Assembly: GCA_963920635.1 (NCBI GenBank)
Contig: OY987305.1
Span: forward strand, 26,994,876-27,058,875
Direction: 5' to 3'
Length of the DNA: 64,000 bases
Source: Pseudeuparius sepicola
Lineage: Eukaryota > Arthropoda > Insecta > Coleoptera > Anthribidae
Shown: in pieces, positions 1 through 11,113 of the stretch
Numbering within the stretch: position 1 is the stretch's first letter
Layout of the letters: each line of letters starts with the position of its first letter
Notes under the pieces: model-generated
Databases searched by the model: none
What the model was told of the DNA's origin: nothing
Seen by the model: the letters and a program-made list of their open reading frames with translations, nothing else
Program-made: the position numbers and the translations under genes

Positions 1-2756
1 ATCCTAAAGTCATGCAAAGCGAAATTTCTTCCCAAATTGATAAACTCTTAGAACAAAATATAATCCGACCTTCAATTTCCCCTTATTCTTCGCCCGTTTG
101 GATCGTTCCAAAGAAAATGGATGCATCCGGTAAACGCAAGTTTCGCATGGTTATAGACTATCGCAAACTAAACGATAATACGGTTGAAGACAAATATCCC
201 CTTCCCCGCATCGACGAAATACTTGACAATTTAGGCAAATGCACATACTTCACAACCCTCGACTTAGCCCAAGGTTTTCACCAAATTGAAGTACACCCCA
301 ACTCCGTTGAAAAAACCGCCTTCACAGTTCCCAATGGCCACTTCGAATATACAAGAATGCCGTTTGGTCTAAAAAACGCCCCAGCGACCTTCCAACGCAT
401 GATGGATGAAATTCTAAGAGAATACCTTTACAAATCATGTTTTGTCTATATGGATGACGTCATTATATTTTCCAAATCTTTACAAGAACATCTTATACAT
501 ATAAAATCCATCTTTCAAAAATTCCGTGAAGTAAACCTAAAAATTCAACTCGACAAATCTGAATTCCTAAACAAAGAAGTAGCTTTCCTTGGCCACGTGA
601 TTACTCCCGAAGGCATTAAACCCAATCCAAACAAAATATCCGCAATCCAAAACTTCCCCATTCCTAAAACTACTAAGGAAATTAAAAGTTTCTTGGGACT
701 AATAGGCTATTATCGCCGCTTCATTCCTAATTTCTCAAAAATGACAACACCCATGACACGTTGTTTACGAAAAGACACCAAAATTGAAATTGACCACCCT
801 CAATATATAGATTGTTTTGAAAAATGTAAATCCGCTCTAAGTAACTCCCCAATTCTCCAATACCCTGACTTTTCTCTACCTTTTACACTAACTACTGACG
901 CCTCTAACGTTGCTATTGGCTCTGTCCTATCCCAAAAAGGAAAACCAATCGCTTACTACTCCCGCACCCTTATTACCGCAGAACGAAACTACTCCACAAT
1001 CGAGAAAGAACTCCTTGCAATCATAGAATCCTGTAAACATTTCCGGCCCTATCTTTTTGGTGTAAAATTCACCATAGAAACCGATCACAACCCCTTAGTC
1101 TGGCTCTATAAAATTAAGGAACCCCATTCTCGTCTCGCCCGGTGGAAACTCAAATTAGAAGAATATAATTTTGAAATTGTATATCGCAAAGGTAAAGAAA
1201 ATTTTGTAGCCGACGCTCTTTCCCGTATCGAACTCAATATGCATGAATTAGACTCGATCTGTGTAAATCCTCCCTCACATGACGATGACTTTAATATTGA
1301 CGACTTTATTAACGAAACTTATGAAAAACAAACTGGACTATCCACACAACACTCCACACACGAAAACCCTATTGCAACTATTCCATTTTCCGAAGAACCC
1401 ATTAATTATTTTCCTAATCAAATTATCTTAAAATTTGGAAACAAACATGACGTTCAATACATCCTTAAATTCAAAAGTAAACACCAATATTACGTAACTC
1501 TTACTGAAAAAGATTGGAAAACTGACATTAAAAACACTCTCCATTCTATAATATCTCCTAATCAACGCTACCATATCCTCACAGAACAAACGGATATCCA
1601 AAAATTTATATCTGAATATGTCCGCAATACTTTTAATGAAACCGTTCGTATCTCTTTCTGCTCTAAACAAACTCAAGACATAGAGAATCCCGATAAACAA
1701 CTTCAATGTGTTCAAGATTACCACAAGCAAAATCATAATGGCATACTCGAAACTCTCAATCACTTAAAACTCCATTATTATTGGCCAAATATGCGCACTA
1801 CGATTTCCGATTATATTAATAAATGCGATATATGCCTCCGAAATAAATATGAAAGACACCCTTATAAACTTCCCTTCAAAGGCCCCCTATTAGGACAAAA
1901 ACCTTTTGATATTATCCACATAGACACCTTTTGCTGTAATCGTCAAAGTTTTCTAACAATCATAGATTCATTTTCCAAATACGCTCAAGTTTACAATATA
2001 CAAGACAAAATGAATATATCCATTCTCAGCAAATTACGTCATTACTTTTCTCATCACAATTATCCGCGCAAAATTGTCTGTGACGAAGGAACTGAATTTT
2101 CCAATAATCTCTTTAAGGAATTTTGTAAACTCCACAAAATAGAACTCCATTTTACCACAGTTAATAATCCTAACTCTAACAGTCCTATCGAACGATTCCA
2201 TTCCACATTTACAGAAAAACTGCGCGTTATGCAAGATGAACGACCTAGAGAATATTTCCAAGACCTAATCACCCACTGTGTCCTTATTTATAACCAATCC
2301 ATCCACTCAGCTACTGGCTACTCCCCTTTCTCAATCCTCTACGGCCCCTATATCGAAGAAATACAATTCGACGACGACTTACCTATTTATGAAAAATATA
2401 ATCAACGACATAAAGATGAACTCCGCCCTTTTATTGATTCCCTTTACACTAAACTTCACGAAAAAGAAACCCGCATTTTAGAAAACCGCAACAAAAATCT
2501 ACCAGATCCCACTCCTACTCCAGAACAAGGACAAACCGTGTACCTTTCCAAAAACACTCGTAACAAACTCGACGCACCCTATATACCCGCTACTGTTACC
2601 TCTACTGACAATACAAAAATTAAAGTCTTAACTACTAAGAATAAACCCACTAACTCTCATCCTAGAAAAATCAAACGCTTACGCAAACCTCCCTTGTTAC
2701 AGAAACACCCTCCTAATAACCAACTGCCTGGCCCTTCAAGTGCACCCGATCCCTAA
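1..2756 (+). CDS. pol: Pol polyprotein (RT, RNase H, integrase), partial
   Basis: Reverse-transcribes element RNA and inserts the cDNA. The frame is open from the window edge (the codons before the ATG at 12 match copy A2), so the true start is upstream. Counting from that ATG: RT with LDLAQGFHQ and the catalytic YMDD at residues 146-149; RNase H with TTDASN (Asp 296) and DHNPLVWL; integrase zinc finger His 571, His 575, Cys 605, Cys 608; integrase core Asp 638, Asp 691, Glu 727 with 35 residues between the last two. The C-terminus is basic and proline-rich with no added domain, unlike pol of element B at 61399-63583. The last 17 bases overlap the env frame. All catalytic residues are present, so the protein could be active if the 5' half is intact. 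Confidence 0.93.
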   Translation, partial: PKVMQSEISSQIDKLLEQNIIRPSISPYSSPVWIVPKKMDASGKRKFRMVIDYRKLNDNTVEDKYPLPRIDEILDNLGKCTYFTTLDLAQGFHQIEVHPNSVEKTAFTVPNGHFEYTRMPFGLKNAPATFQRMMDEILREYLYKSCFVYMDDVIIFSKSLQEHLIHIKSIFQKFREVNLKIQLDKSEFLNKEVAFLGHVITPEGIKPNPNKISAIQNFPIPKTTKEIKSFLGLIGYYRRFIPNFSKMTTPMTRCLRKDTKIEIDHPQYIDCFEKCKSALSNSPILQYPDFSLPFTLTTDASNVAIGSVLSQKGKPIAYYSRTLITAERNYSTIEKELLAIIESCKHFRPYLFGVKFTIETDHNPLVWLYKIKEPHSRLARWKLKLEEYNFEIVYRKGKENFVADALSRIELNMHELDSICVNPPSHDDDFNIDDFINETYEKQTGLSTQHSTHENPIATIPFSEEPINYFPNQIILKFGNKHDVQYILKFKSKHQYYVTLTEKDWKTDIKNTLHSIISPNQRYHILTEQTDIQKFISEYVRNTFNETVRISFCSKQTQDIENPDKQLQCVQDYHKQNHNGILETLNHLKLHYYWPNMRTTISDYINKCDICLRNKYERHPYKLPFKGPLLGQKPFDIIHIDTFCCNRQSFLTIIDSFSKYAQVYNIQDKMNISILSKLRHYFSHHNYPRKIVCDEGTEFSNNLFKEFCKLHKIELHFTTVNNPNSNSPIERFHSTFTEKLRVMQDERPREYFQDLITHCVLIYNQSIHSATGYSPFSILYGPYIEEIQFDDDLPIYEKYNQRHKDELRPFIDSLYTKLHEKETRILENRNKNLPDPTPTPEQGQTVYLSKNTRNKLDAPYIPATVTSTDNTKIKVLTTKNKPTNSHPRKIKRLRKPPLLQKHPPNNQLPGPSSAPDP

Positions 2757-4212
2757 TAATGGATACTATCAAGAATTGGTAGGCCAAGCACAATTATTTG
2801 ACCACTTTCACCGTCCCATACTTACTTTCAACTTAAGCACTATAGATAATACCCTTAAACTTTACCCCGTTAATTTAGTTCTTTTTAATACTTCAACGAC
2901 TTCGTCTTATTACAAAATGTTTAATCAATATCAACTGCTTTATCATGAAACTCTTGACAATTTTCATAAACTAATTCGCCCTAGACAGAAACGTGGAATT
3001 ATGAACTATATAGGTACTTTCATTAAATCAATCACAGGTAATCTCGACGAGAATGATCGTATATTTTTGGAAAAACATATTCAAGCTATCGAAAACAAGC
3101 AATCTCAAATTATTGGCACCCTCAATAACTCTACAACTTATGCCTCACAAACAATAAAACGATATAACATGTTAGTTGAAACTATTAATAATAACACAGT
3201 TAAAATTGCACAAGATATTAATCTCCTCAGCGACGAATTTGACAAATATCTCTCACTTCATAGCGAAATACTTAATCTCGATCGTTTAAATCAATTCCTT
3301 CAAAAATTACTTCGAACTATTAATTTAGCTGCATTGCAACAGTCGAACATTGAACTCTTTTCTCTCTCTGAAATTATTAAACTAGAAAATCAACTCAAAT
3401 CAATCTATAATAAAGCCTCTCTCTTATCCGATAACATGCACCCTTTTGAACTAATCGAAACTGCTCAAAGTACAATAATCTCTACAGAAAGTCAGATACT
3501 CATTATCCTAAAAATTCCTATCCTTGATGAACTTGTATTCCCACTCTACCAAGTTTACCCAATCCATAACAAAGAAGATATCGTTTTGGTACCCCCTGCT
3601 GTTTACTATGGGAATAATCGTTGGTATTCCACATGCACACCTACAGAAAGAAAAATCACCTGTCAAACTATGTCAACAACCAGATGTCAACTGCCCACAT
3701 TAGAAAACTGCACCACTGCCATTCTCCTGCAACCGATCATACATCAAACTAAGAGAAGCCTCATTGCCAGCACAAATCACCCACTCCGTATCACCGAAAA
3801 ATGTTCAAAAACAGAAAAAATCATAAAGCAACCAGCAATCATCCAATCACCCTGTCCAATTCAAATTGAAAATCAATGGTATACCGCCACGCAAGAAGAA
3901 GCCGAAATCCCAGCCATCGTTCCTGTCAAAATTAATCCCAAGTATCGTCTACAACTAAATCATTTACAGTCTCTTCAAGAAACACCGCAATTGTCGGCTA
4001 TCCAACCCATACACCTAGATCCAGTCGTCATCTCCACAACAACCTGGTCAGCCACACTTCTTATCATCACTCTAATGTGTGTCATCATCTACTTCATCCT
4101 AAGAAAACGAAAAAGACTCCAAACACTCTTTTTCAAACCAAGAATATCACTCTCAGAACTCCAAGAACTTCAACAACTCAACAAGAAGCCCGAGGACGAA
4201 CTTCCATCCTAA
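2740..4212 (+). CDS. env: Env, baculovirus F-like fusion glycoprotein
   Basis: Envelope protein of the errantivirus class, related to baculovirus F proteins, a membrane fusion protein. Seen: furin-type site RQKR ending at residue 85, followed by a fusion-peptide-like stretch with the family pattern ITGNLD; a heptad-rich middle; several NxS/T sites; a membrane anchor at about residues 437-457 followed by a basic tail. The frame opens with GTG, not ATG, and has no signal peptide there. In this family env is made from a spliced RNA, so the first exon and signal peptide may come from upstream; this is inference. The frame overlaps the end of pol by 17 bases. No internal stop is seen. Confidence 0.88.
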   Translation: MHPIPNNGYYQELVGQAQLFDHFHRPILTFNLSTIDNTLKLYPVNLVLFNTSTTSSYYKMFNQYQLLYHETLDNFHKLIRPRQKRGIMNYIGTFIKSITGNLDENDRIFLEKHIQAIENKQSQIIGTLNNSTTYASQTIKRYNMLVETINNNTVKIAQDINLLSDEFDKYLSLHSEILNLDRLNQFLQKLLRTINLAALQQSNIELFSLSEIIKLENQLKSIYNKASLLSDNMHPFELIETAQSTIISTESQILIILKIPILDELVFPLYQVYPIHNKEDIVLVPPAVYYGNNRWYSTCTPTERKITCQTMSTTRCQLPTLENCTTAILLQPIIHQTKRSLIASTNHPLRITEKCSKTEKIIKQPAIIQSPCPIQIENQWYTATQEEAEIPAIVPVKINPKYRLQLNHLQSLQETPQLSAIQPIHLDPVVISTTTWSATLLIITLMCVIIYFILRKRKRLQTLFFKPRISLSELQELQQLNKKPEDELPS

Positions 4213-4221
4213 GGGGGGAAG
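4211..4221 (+). promoter_or_regulatory. Polypurine tract of element A1
   Basis: A purine run (AAGGGGGGAAG) lies immediately 5' of the LTR. It is the expected plus-strand DNA priming site in Gypsy elements. Confidence 0.85.
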
Positions 4222-4418
4222 AGTTATGTTCATCGACCCCACAGCACACCGACCTGGACGAAAACCCCGAATCAGCGGAATCAGCTTTTTATTTTTCGTA
4301 CACCGCATTTCCAATTTATATAAATATCGCGACCGCAATTAATCGATCAGTAATAGTTTATACCCTACGTTCAATAAACCTTTTTAAAAACGAAGATTTT
4401 CGACCCCGGAACATAACT
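4222..4418 (+). repeat. 3' LTR of element A1 (197 bp)
   Basis: Starts AGTTATGTTC and ends GAACATAACT, a perfect 10-bp terminal inverted repeat; AGT...ACT ends are typical of errantivirus LTRs. Contains a TATA-like TATATAAATA segment near 4317 and a polyadenylation signal AATAAA near 4371. The LTR of copy A2 at 52029 is alignable and almost the same length. Confidence 0.9.
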
Positions 4419-4554
4419 CGCTCCTTCGGGTGTGCTATCGTTATAATTAGAGTAACCCAAATATGCAAGTCGAAGCCCTGAAAATATGCGCATAAATATG
4501 CAAATAATTTAGTCAAAATATGCAGGAAAATGTTGAAAATATGCAAATTAAGAA

Positions 4555-5372
4555 ATACTTAAAAAAAATTAATTTATTGTTTCATTTATTGTTGCTTGGG
4601 GTGGAGTTAATGACTCCAACTTGGAATGTCTAAATATATTACAGAAATGGGTTTTGAAGGTCATGCTCGAAAAAACAAAACTTACCCAAGTGACCTCCTT
4701 TACAAACAGGCAAAAGTATTTAATATCAGACAATTGGCATGCTATAAACTGGCACAGTGCGTATATATAAGAAGAAAATTTTACTGATAAAAAATGAACA
4801 CAACTACGCTACGCGTAATAAAGACAAAGTTTTTCTACCACCTAAATGCAATACAACTGTGGGACAAAAAAGTCCCTGTTATCTGGCATCTAAGATATCA
4901 TCTTTGATACCAGAAAAGATATTTAGTAGCATAAATTACAGTTCTTTTAAGAGGGACATAAAAAAATTTATTGGTGCAATAAACACAAAATTACTTTGTA
5001 ACATTTTTTAACGAAGTCATATGATACTATGTTGTATTTTGTATTTAATGAGTGTATAATGTATATATAATGATTGTGTTTATTAATAGTATTATCAGCC
5101 ATGAACTACACTTCACAGATTTAAACTTATTCTCGATTGTGAACCTATACATTTGACCGATTTTAGACTTATTCTCGATTTGTGACTAAAGTACCTACCT
5201 TTTCATCAAAGTTATTATGATCAAGTCAAACCACACACAAGCAGCTATATAGTTGCTTCGTGAAAATTTTTAATGTTTATTTGTTTATGTAAATATTGTA
5301 CCCCTAGATGTTTATGTAATATTTATTGTATCCCTAGATGTTTTTTGCCAATAAACATATATTATTATTATT
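4555..5372 (+). pseudogene. LINE 3' end (RT C-terminal region and tail)
   Basis: A short frame near 4680-4775 (reading KTYPSDLLYKQAKVFN) and a shifted frame at 4757-5011 (HNYATRNKDKVFLP, QKSPCYLASKI, FKRDIKKFI) match the C-terminal region shared by Jockey/CR1-like LINE polymerases. A 3' UTR follows with AATAAACATATATTATTATT near 5350, a typical ATT-repeat tail. The copy is strongly 5'-truncated and frameshifted. Confidence 0.7.
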
Positions 5373-5533
5373 TACAAATAAACATATATATAATGTACAT
5401 ACAAATTTCTAAATGCATTTATACATAGTAAAAGTAACAATATTTTATTTTAAATTTTCCACATACAAGGCGATTGAACTAAATCTAAATATGCATTTAT
5501 TATAAATTATAAAAATCAGGTTGTTATTTATTT

Positions 5534-5710
5534 CTAAAAACAATAAACCACTAAATGTTGCTCAAAATTCTCAACTAAAAAAATTTGTCTTCTATCAAAA
5601 TATACAAATTTATAAATGGAGAAACTCCTTTCCACATCAACCAATGTAAGAGGTGCGCTTTTAAAATTGCTCACTATCACAGGATCCAAATCGATGGATT
5701 CGGTAAAATC
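5534..5710 (-). pseudogene. hAT transposase C-terminal (dimerisation) fragment
   Basis: The minus strand reads through SAPLTLVDVERSFSIYK, DRRQIFLVENFEQHLVVYC and then a stop. This is the hallmark C-terminal hAT dimerisation block (P-L-S/T-x-x-x-E-R-x-F-S). There is no start codon and no DDE core nearby, so it is a remnant. Its location between the two ATATGC clusters ties it to the 4440-6107 element. Confidence 0.75.
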
Positions 5711-6189
5711 TCCCTTTAAAATATTTGATACTTGGCTTAGAAACCGAAACCCACTGTTTTTTCCAGAAATGGATTATCCTTCGTATATAAATATTTACCT
5801 ATCTATAATTGATTCTGTTCTTTTCAATAATTATTGTACTTTATTAAATAGGTATAAATACCTACTTTATTCGTTTTTAGATCACCAGGATTAGTGCCCA
5901 TAAAATTATAATTTACCTATATTATTTTGGGAAAACCAGGTACCTACCTAGACACCGACCCCTGTTCCCAAAAATGAATGAAACGCCTGCCAAAGATTTA
6001 AGTTATCCTAAATTCTTTCAATTATGCACAATATGCCATATTTTAAGGATATATGCAAATATTTAAAAAATGCATATAATATGCTAAATATGCGAAATAG
6101 TTATAATACTTCATGATCAATTGATTGCTTGGGTAATTAATTGATTCCTTAGTAAATTCCTCGTCTAGGCACGTTTGTTTATACCACTT

Positions 6190-6256
6190 GATAGTCGGGT
6201 GAGCCATCCTGATGAGGGATCACGTCCCGAAACAGTACTGTATATGGCCGACTATC
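6190..6256 (+). ncRNA. Type I hammerhead ribozyme
   Basis: Core CTGATGA at 6209-6215 and GAAA at 6229-6232. Stem II GGGA/TCCC (6216-6219 with 6225-6228) encloses loop TCACG. Stem III ACAG/CTGT (6232-6235 with 6238-6241) is a short palindrome. Predicted cleavage follows A6242. Stem I is GCCAT/ATGGC (6203-6207 with 6244-6248) plus an outer 8-bp helix GATAGTCG/CGACTATC (6190-6197 with 6249-6256). The stem I bulge GGTGA is complementary over 4 nt to loop II, the kind of tertiary contact known in natural hammerheads. One pair next to the core (C6208 with T6243) is mismatched. Known hammerheads of this type, often with palindromic stem III, occur in PLEs and animal retrozymes; no such body is recognised next to it. 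Confidence 0.85.
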
Positions 6257-7451
6257 GCTCTTTTTCTTCTATAATTTTAATAATTACTATTGCGATCGGT
6301 ACTTTTTAGAATCGAGTTCTTTGGTTCGCTTTAAGGAGAAAGACTAATCAGACCTTGTATTATATTATAAGGGTTCGCTTATTTGAAGAAGCAAGGATGC
6401 CAGGAGTGGGCTTGCCAAAAAGATACCCGGCATTCTGACGCTGCAGATCCTATGCAACATATTCAGTGAAAGAGAAGAAAAGGCCAATCTCTAGCTAGAG
6501 AATGATTGTCAAGAAAAAAAATATATGCCCGTCAAAGAAGCGAACAATATAATCTGTGATTCTCAAAGACCGAAATTATGTAGCTAAGGAGGTCTGTGCA
6601 ATATATACAGTCGGCCTCGGACGGTAATATTCTGAGCTCTGGTTCAGCCTACCGATCTTCAACGGGACCAATATGTGGGGGCGGAAATCCATAGTTTTCC
6701 TGCCTTATGTAATTCAAGAAAACTCGTCGCTAAGAAATTACAGCTCTTTAGATTATTGAATGCCTTACCGACATTCATACGCCACCACTAGGGATATATA
6801 CTTCTTAGAACACAAACACACCCTGTGGCGTTTTAAAAAAGCAATATACCAAATAAATAAACAAATAATGTAGAATAAACCTCGAAGATTCACGAGAGAT
6901 GTTCGCTACCTCCCTGAGCAGATTTTACGAGCACAACACGGCCGCCAGCTTTTAGACAGTGGAGACGGGCTGGGTTAATAGTATAGCAAACTGCAAAAAA
7001 TGACTACGGGCACCACTTGTTTTGTTTAACGTGCCGATACTCGTACGAAGCCAAAAACAAGAAATACTAGGTCTTCCTAGATTTACATCGTTTCTTCTAC
7101 TTTGTGGTTCGCGACAACAGTTTATATTCATTTCACTTGCCTATTATATTTTTACTTGATAAACAGATTTAAAATTACGCACCCTACGTGCCGTATTAAA
7201 ACATAAGTATATGATTCTTACAAATCGGTTTAAATCCCCAAACATGTACACGCACGGTTCACACGACGTTCTCTACAAATCACAAAGTACGCAAAATATA
7301 ATAACACAACGTACGCAATAGCAGTAGTACAACGTAATAATAGTAATAACGTACGCAATAATGAGTGACAACAGAGAACGCTCTCAAATGTACACGTACT
7401 GAATTCAGCTATACTAGATAGGCCACAATAAAAAGTACAAGTAAAATATAG
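6257..7451. other. No gene seen; minor simple repeats
   Basis: No coding pattern or RNA gene is recognised. Around 7280-7370 the motif GTACGCAATA recurs several times in an AT-rich context. Confidence 0.5.
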
Positions 7452-7793
7452 CAAGACTTAGCTGTCGTTGGGTCTTCCAAACCACGACGTCCTCCAGTAA
7501 TTTTAGATGACACTTCAGAATGGTCAGATGGTCACATACAACGTTTCCAAAAAGATAAATATATATGGGTCTCTTCTGTCGGTGTTGGTGTCCAAGCTCC
7601 AAAAGGTAACACAGGTCCTAAGCAAACACATGTCCAAGATAAAAAACTAGCACAAAGGAAAAAAAACCTAAAACAAAAATGTCCTGTCAAACACCTTCCA
7701 AGATCGTCCAAGAAAACTTACCTCTGGCCTGAGGGTTTTCCTTCCAAAAAAAAAAAACAACCAATCAACCACTTCGTGGCTGAATCCAATTAA
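7452..7793 (+). other. ATG-less open frame of about 113 codons, unrecognised
   Basis: A frame between stops at 7449 and 7791 reads VVGSSKPRRPPVILDDTSEW near its start and becomes lysine-rich towards the end (KKNLKQK, PSKKKKQP). It lacks an ATG. The composition looks protein-like, but chance cannot be excluded. It may be a decayed exon or a gag/ORF1 remnant. No family is recognised. Confidence 0.25.
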
Positions 7794-8514
7794 CCTTCGC
7801 GGTTACTATGCAAAATCTCCAAGAAAACCCAATCAAATGACTCTGAGATTGTGGTGGACGCTCAAAAGCCTGGTTCTAGTTCAGATGAGGGTGATTCAGT
7901 CAGATAGAAAAATAAAACGGCACAGTAATAAGTCGTTGGTGGCTATCTATCTCCCATATACTGGCGGAACTCTGAAGAACCAAAACTGCAGCAATTACCA
8001 GTAGTCCCAATGTCTTCAACGTTGGGTGTTCCTTCAGTGGATCTAGCGATTCAACTCCCTCCTTGTGAGGTTCACCAACAATTCAAAATGGCGAATTACT
8101 AAAAATCACTTTCACTTACAAGCCACTAGCAAACAATCTTTTCAATCCAACTGCCGACGACCGAATGAATTGGAGTCCCCTCTCACGTAGCCTGCGTCAA
8201 CAATGTTGAATTTCAAAATAGTGACAATTCTGCCAGAATGTCAAAATAACGTCAACAGCGTCAAACGACTATCATAACCTCAACCTGTCAATCAGACCAA
8301 AACAATACGAGAAATATTCCTCCAACGTTCACACAAGGACCTCCGGAAAACGAACAAAGAACGACCAGCGACGGCTAAGAGTGAAAAGATGCGTGCTGCA
8401 GCGATCAATCTCGCGTCACCTATGAGCGCTTCCTGGGAGAGTACCAAACAAAACAGGTGTGCAACAACGCGAATGCCCAGCAAACCGGGCAAAGTATTCC
8501 CTGTCTTTCCAAGA
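7794..8514. other. No gene seen upstream of LINE
   Basis: Short frames on both strands show no recognisable protein pattern. The stretch abuts the 5'-truncated LINE beginning near 8515. Confidence 0.4.
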
Positions 8515-11113
8515 ATTTAAACGAATGAAGTATACAAAAACATCCTTGCTGCTGATTATGATATCATATGCATGTCGGAATCATGGCTAAATGACTCTGT
8601 GATGGACAGAGAATTCTGTGATGAAAGATATCTAGTTTTTAGAAATGACAAGAATTACGCAGCGTCGGATGTAAACCGTGGAGGTGGTGTGCTATGTTGT
8701 GTTAAGAGACAATTTAAACCGGTGCTATTGGCTAAAAGTGATTCTATCAACTATCAATGGATTGCCGTTACCTTTACTGTTGGGTATGCAAAACTTATTA
8801 TAATATGTATCTATATAAGCTGTGGATCTAGTCTCACTGTATATCTTGGAATCTGTCAATCATTTTGAAAATCACTTCACTGCGGCTGATCATTTATTGT
8901 TTATAGGAGACTTTAACATGCCGGAGATTAACAAAGCAAATTTTAATTTCAGTCAAGTCTCTTACAAGGCCAAAATACTGCACCGCATTGTTAATGAATA
9001 TGATTTGACATCTTTAAATAATATATGTAATATTGTTAGCAATAATACTCTAGACTTGGTTCTTTCTGATATAACATCATGTAAAGTAGAGGAAAATCAT
9101 GAGGTACCCTTGGTAAGTGTTGACAATTACCATCCTCCCTTGTCAGTAACTTTTCCTCTGACGTATAGAAGCAAAAAAATAAACACATGCGAAGACTCGA
9201 TGCGAAGATATGACTTTAAAAAGGGGGATTATCTGAAGCTCTATAGATTGTTAAGTTGTTATCGATGGGAGCAATTAAATATATTCTGTTCTGTTGATGA
9301 TTATCTCGAGCATTTCTATCAGGCAATCTATGACATATTTGATCAATGTTTACCTAAGATTAAACAAGTAAAATATTACCATAGTTACCCATATTGGTAT
9401 ACCAAAGAATTAATACAAAAAATTAAAATGAAAAAGCATTTCTTAAAACTGAGCAAAAAGGACTCATCGCGACAAAATTCGTATAAAACGAAATATAATC
9501 AGTTGAGGGCAGAATCGAAAAATCTTATTAACATTTGTTACAACAACTATGTGCGAAATACAGAATTAGATCTAGTTAATAATCCCAAAATGTTTTGGAA
9601 ATTTGTCAATAATAGGAGAAAAAATTGTAATATTGCCACCTGTTATGAATATAATGGAACTGTAGCTAGTGATGATCAAAACATTGCTAATCTCTTTGCA
9701 AAGTTTTTTCTTAGTGTTTACTCCGGTGATAAACAAAACGTAGTGCAACATACACTCTGCAGCTCGGATAGAGACTTATTTGCTATAAGTAATGTGAATG
9801 AGGAAGAGATATTTCAAGCTATAAAATGTCTGAAACCCAGGTCCTCTGTGGGGGTTGACAATATTCCGTCATATTTCTTTAAAGCATATGCCAATATATT
9901 GAAGAAACCATTGTGTGTTTTGATAAACATGTGTGTGAGTAAAAAAACATTTCCTGATGTGTTAAAGATTGGTCGGGTTGTTCCGATACATAAAGGAGGT
10001 AAAACTAAACTTGTAGAGAATTACCGACCTGTGACTATACTACCGGCAATTTCCAAAATAATTGAAAAAACCCTTTACAACCGAATTAACACTTACATAG
10101 CTCTAATTATAATACGAGAACAGCATGGTTTCGTAGCAAAGAAGTCGACAACAACAAACTTAATGATATTTAGTGACTATTTAGCAAATGAAGTTGGTAA
10201 CAGAGGGCAGGTGGATGTTGTATATACCGACCTCGCTAAGGCGTTTGACAAAGTTAATCATAGGGTATTATTGGAGAAGCTAAAAAAATGCTCTTTCGAT
10301 TCCAACACAATAGAGCTCATAAGATCTTATTTAAGTGACAGAGTACAATTTGTAAAGTACAATGATTGTATATCAGAAAAGTACATTGCGACCTCAGGGG
10401 TGCCTCAGGGTGCGATACTGGGCCCACTTTTATTTGTTATCTTTGTAAATGACATTTCGCAATACATAAAGCATTCTAGGTTTCTGTTATATGCAGATGA
10501 TTTGAAATTATTTCGTACAGTCAGGAGTACAGAAGATTGTTCACTACTGCAGCAAGATCTCGATTCCGTATCTGCCTTTTGCAAAGTCAGTCTCTTAAGC
10601 TTAAATGCAAGCAAATGTAAATATATGTCAGTTACAAGAAATAAGCAAAAAATGCAATTTAACTATATAAATAATACTGATTTAGTAAATGTCAAAGAAA
10701 TAAAAGATTTAGGAATATTTTTTAATGACAATTATAAATTTTCTAGTCATGTTGAATACCTAGTATCTGATTGCTCGAGAAGACTTGGCTTCATTCTTCG
10801 AACAATTAAGGAATTCCAAGGTAGTGACACTTGCGTCAACATATTTAATTCATTAGTAAGATCCAAATTGGAGTACTGTTGCGTGATATGGAATCCGGAT
10901 GCTGTAGTGTATTGTGAAATGCTCGAAAGAGTCCAAAAAAGATTTTTACGAAGTTTATATTTTAAAAAATTTAAAGTCTATCCTGTTTTTCCAAATCTTG
11001 TTTCATATGATAACCAACGAAATGAATTTATGATTAAAACTTTGTCTGCCAGAAGAAATAATGCAAAAGTTATCTTAGTTCACGATCTTTTAAACAACAT
11101 TTATGATGCTTGA
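8515..11113 (+). pseudogene. APE-type LINE ORF2 (endonuclease-RT), truncated and frameshifted
   Basis: Non-LTR retrotransposon polymerase of the Jockey/CR1-like group. The N-terminal endonuclease begins mid-domain (ICMSESWLND, RGGGVLCC), shifts by one frame near 8820, and continues (LLFIGDFNMPEIN) in the 8822-11113 frame. The RT has NYRPVTILPAISKIIEK, VVYTDLAKAFD (Asp 470 of that frame), SGVPQGAILGPLLF and LLYADDLKLF (Asp 559-560). The C-terminal region ends at a TGA at 11111. ORF1 and the endonuclease start are missing, so the copy is 5'-truncated, the usual outcome of target-primed insertion. RT residues are intact, but the frameshift separates them from the endonuclease. Confidence 0.9.

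Larger units (their letters stand above)
1..4418 (+). mobile_element. Errantivirus-type Gypsy element, copy A1 (3' part)
   Basis: Order seen is pol (reverse transcriptase, RNase H, integrase), env, polypurine tract, LTR, which is the 3' two thirds of an env-bearing Gypsy (Ty3-like) retrotransposon. Gag, protease and the 5' LTR lie left of the window. A related copy (A2) begins at 52029 and supplies the missing 5' structure. Both long frames are open throughout, so this copy looks fairly young, but its 5' half cannot be judged. Confidence 0.93.
4440..6107. mobile_element. hAT transposon remnant with nested LINE
   Basis: The 8-bp direct repeat GTTATAAT occurs at 4440-4447 and again at 6100-6107, as expected for a hAT target duplication. 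Inside each end is a cluster of ATATGC motifs (about five in 4455-4550 and about five in 6020-6100), like the subterminal motif clusters of hAT elements. The only transposase trace is a C-terminal piece at 5534-5710. A LINE 3' end occupies 4555-5372. Terminal inverted repeats are weak, so the exact ends are tentative. Confidence 0.55.

Noticed and set aside
1428..1763. Minus-strand frames inside pol A (also 2034-2272)
   Set aside because: They overlap the well-supported pol frame in antisense and show no family pattern; shadows.
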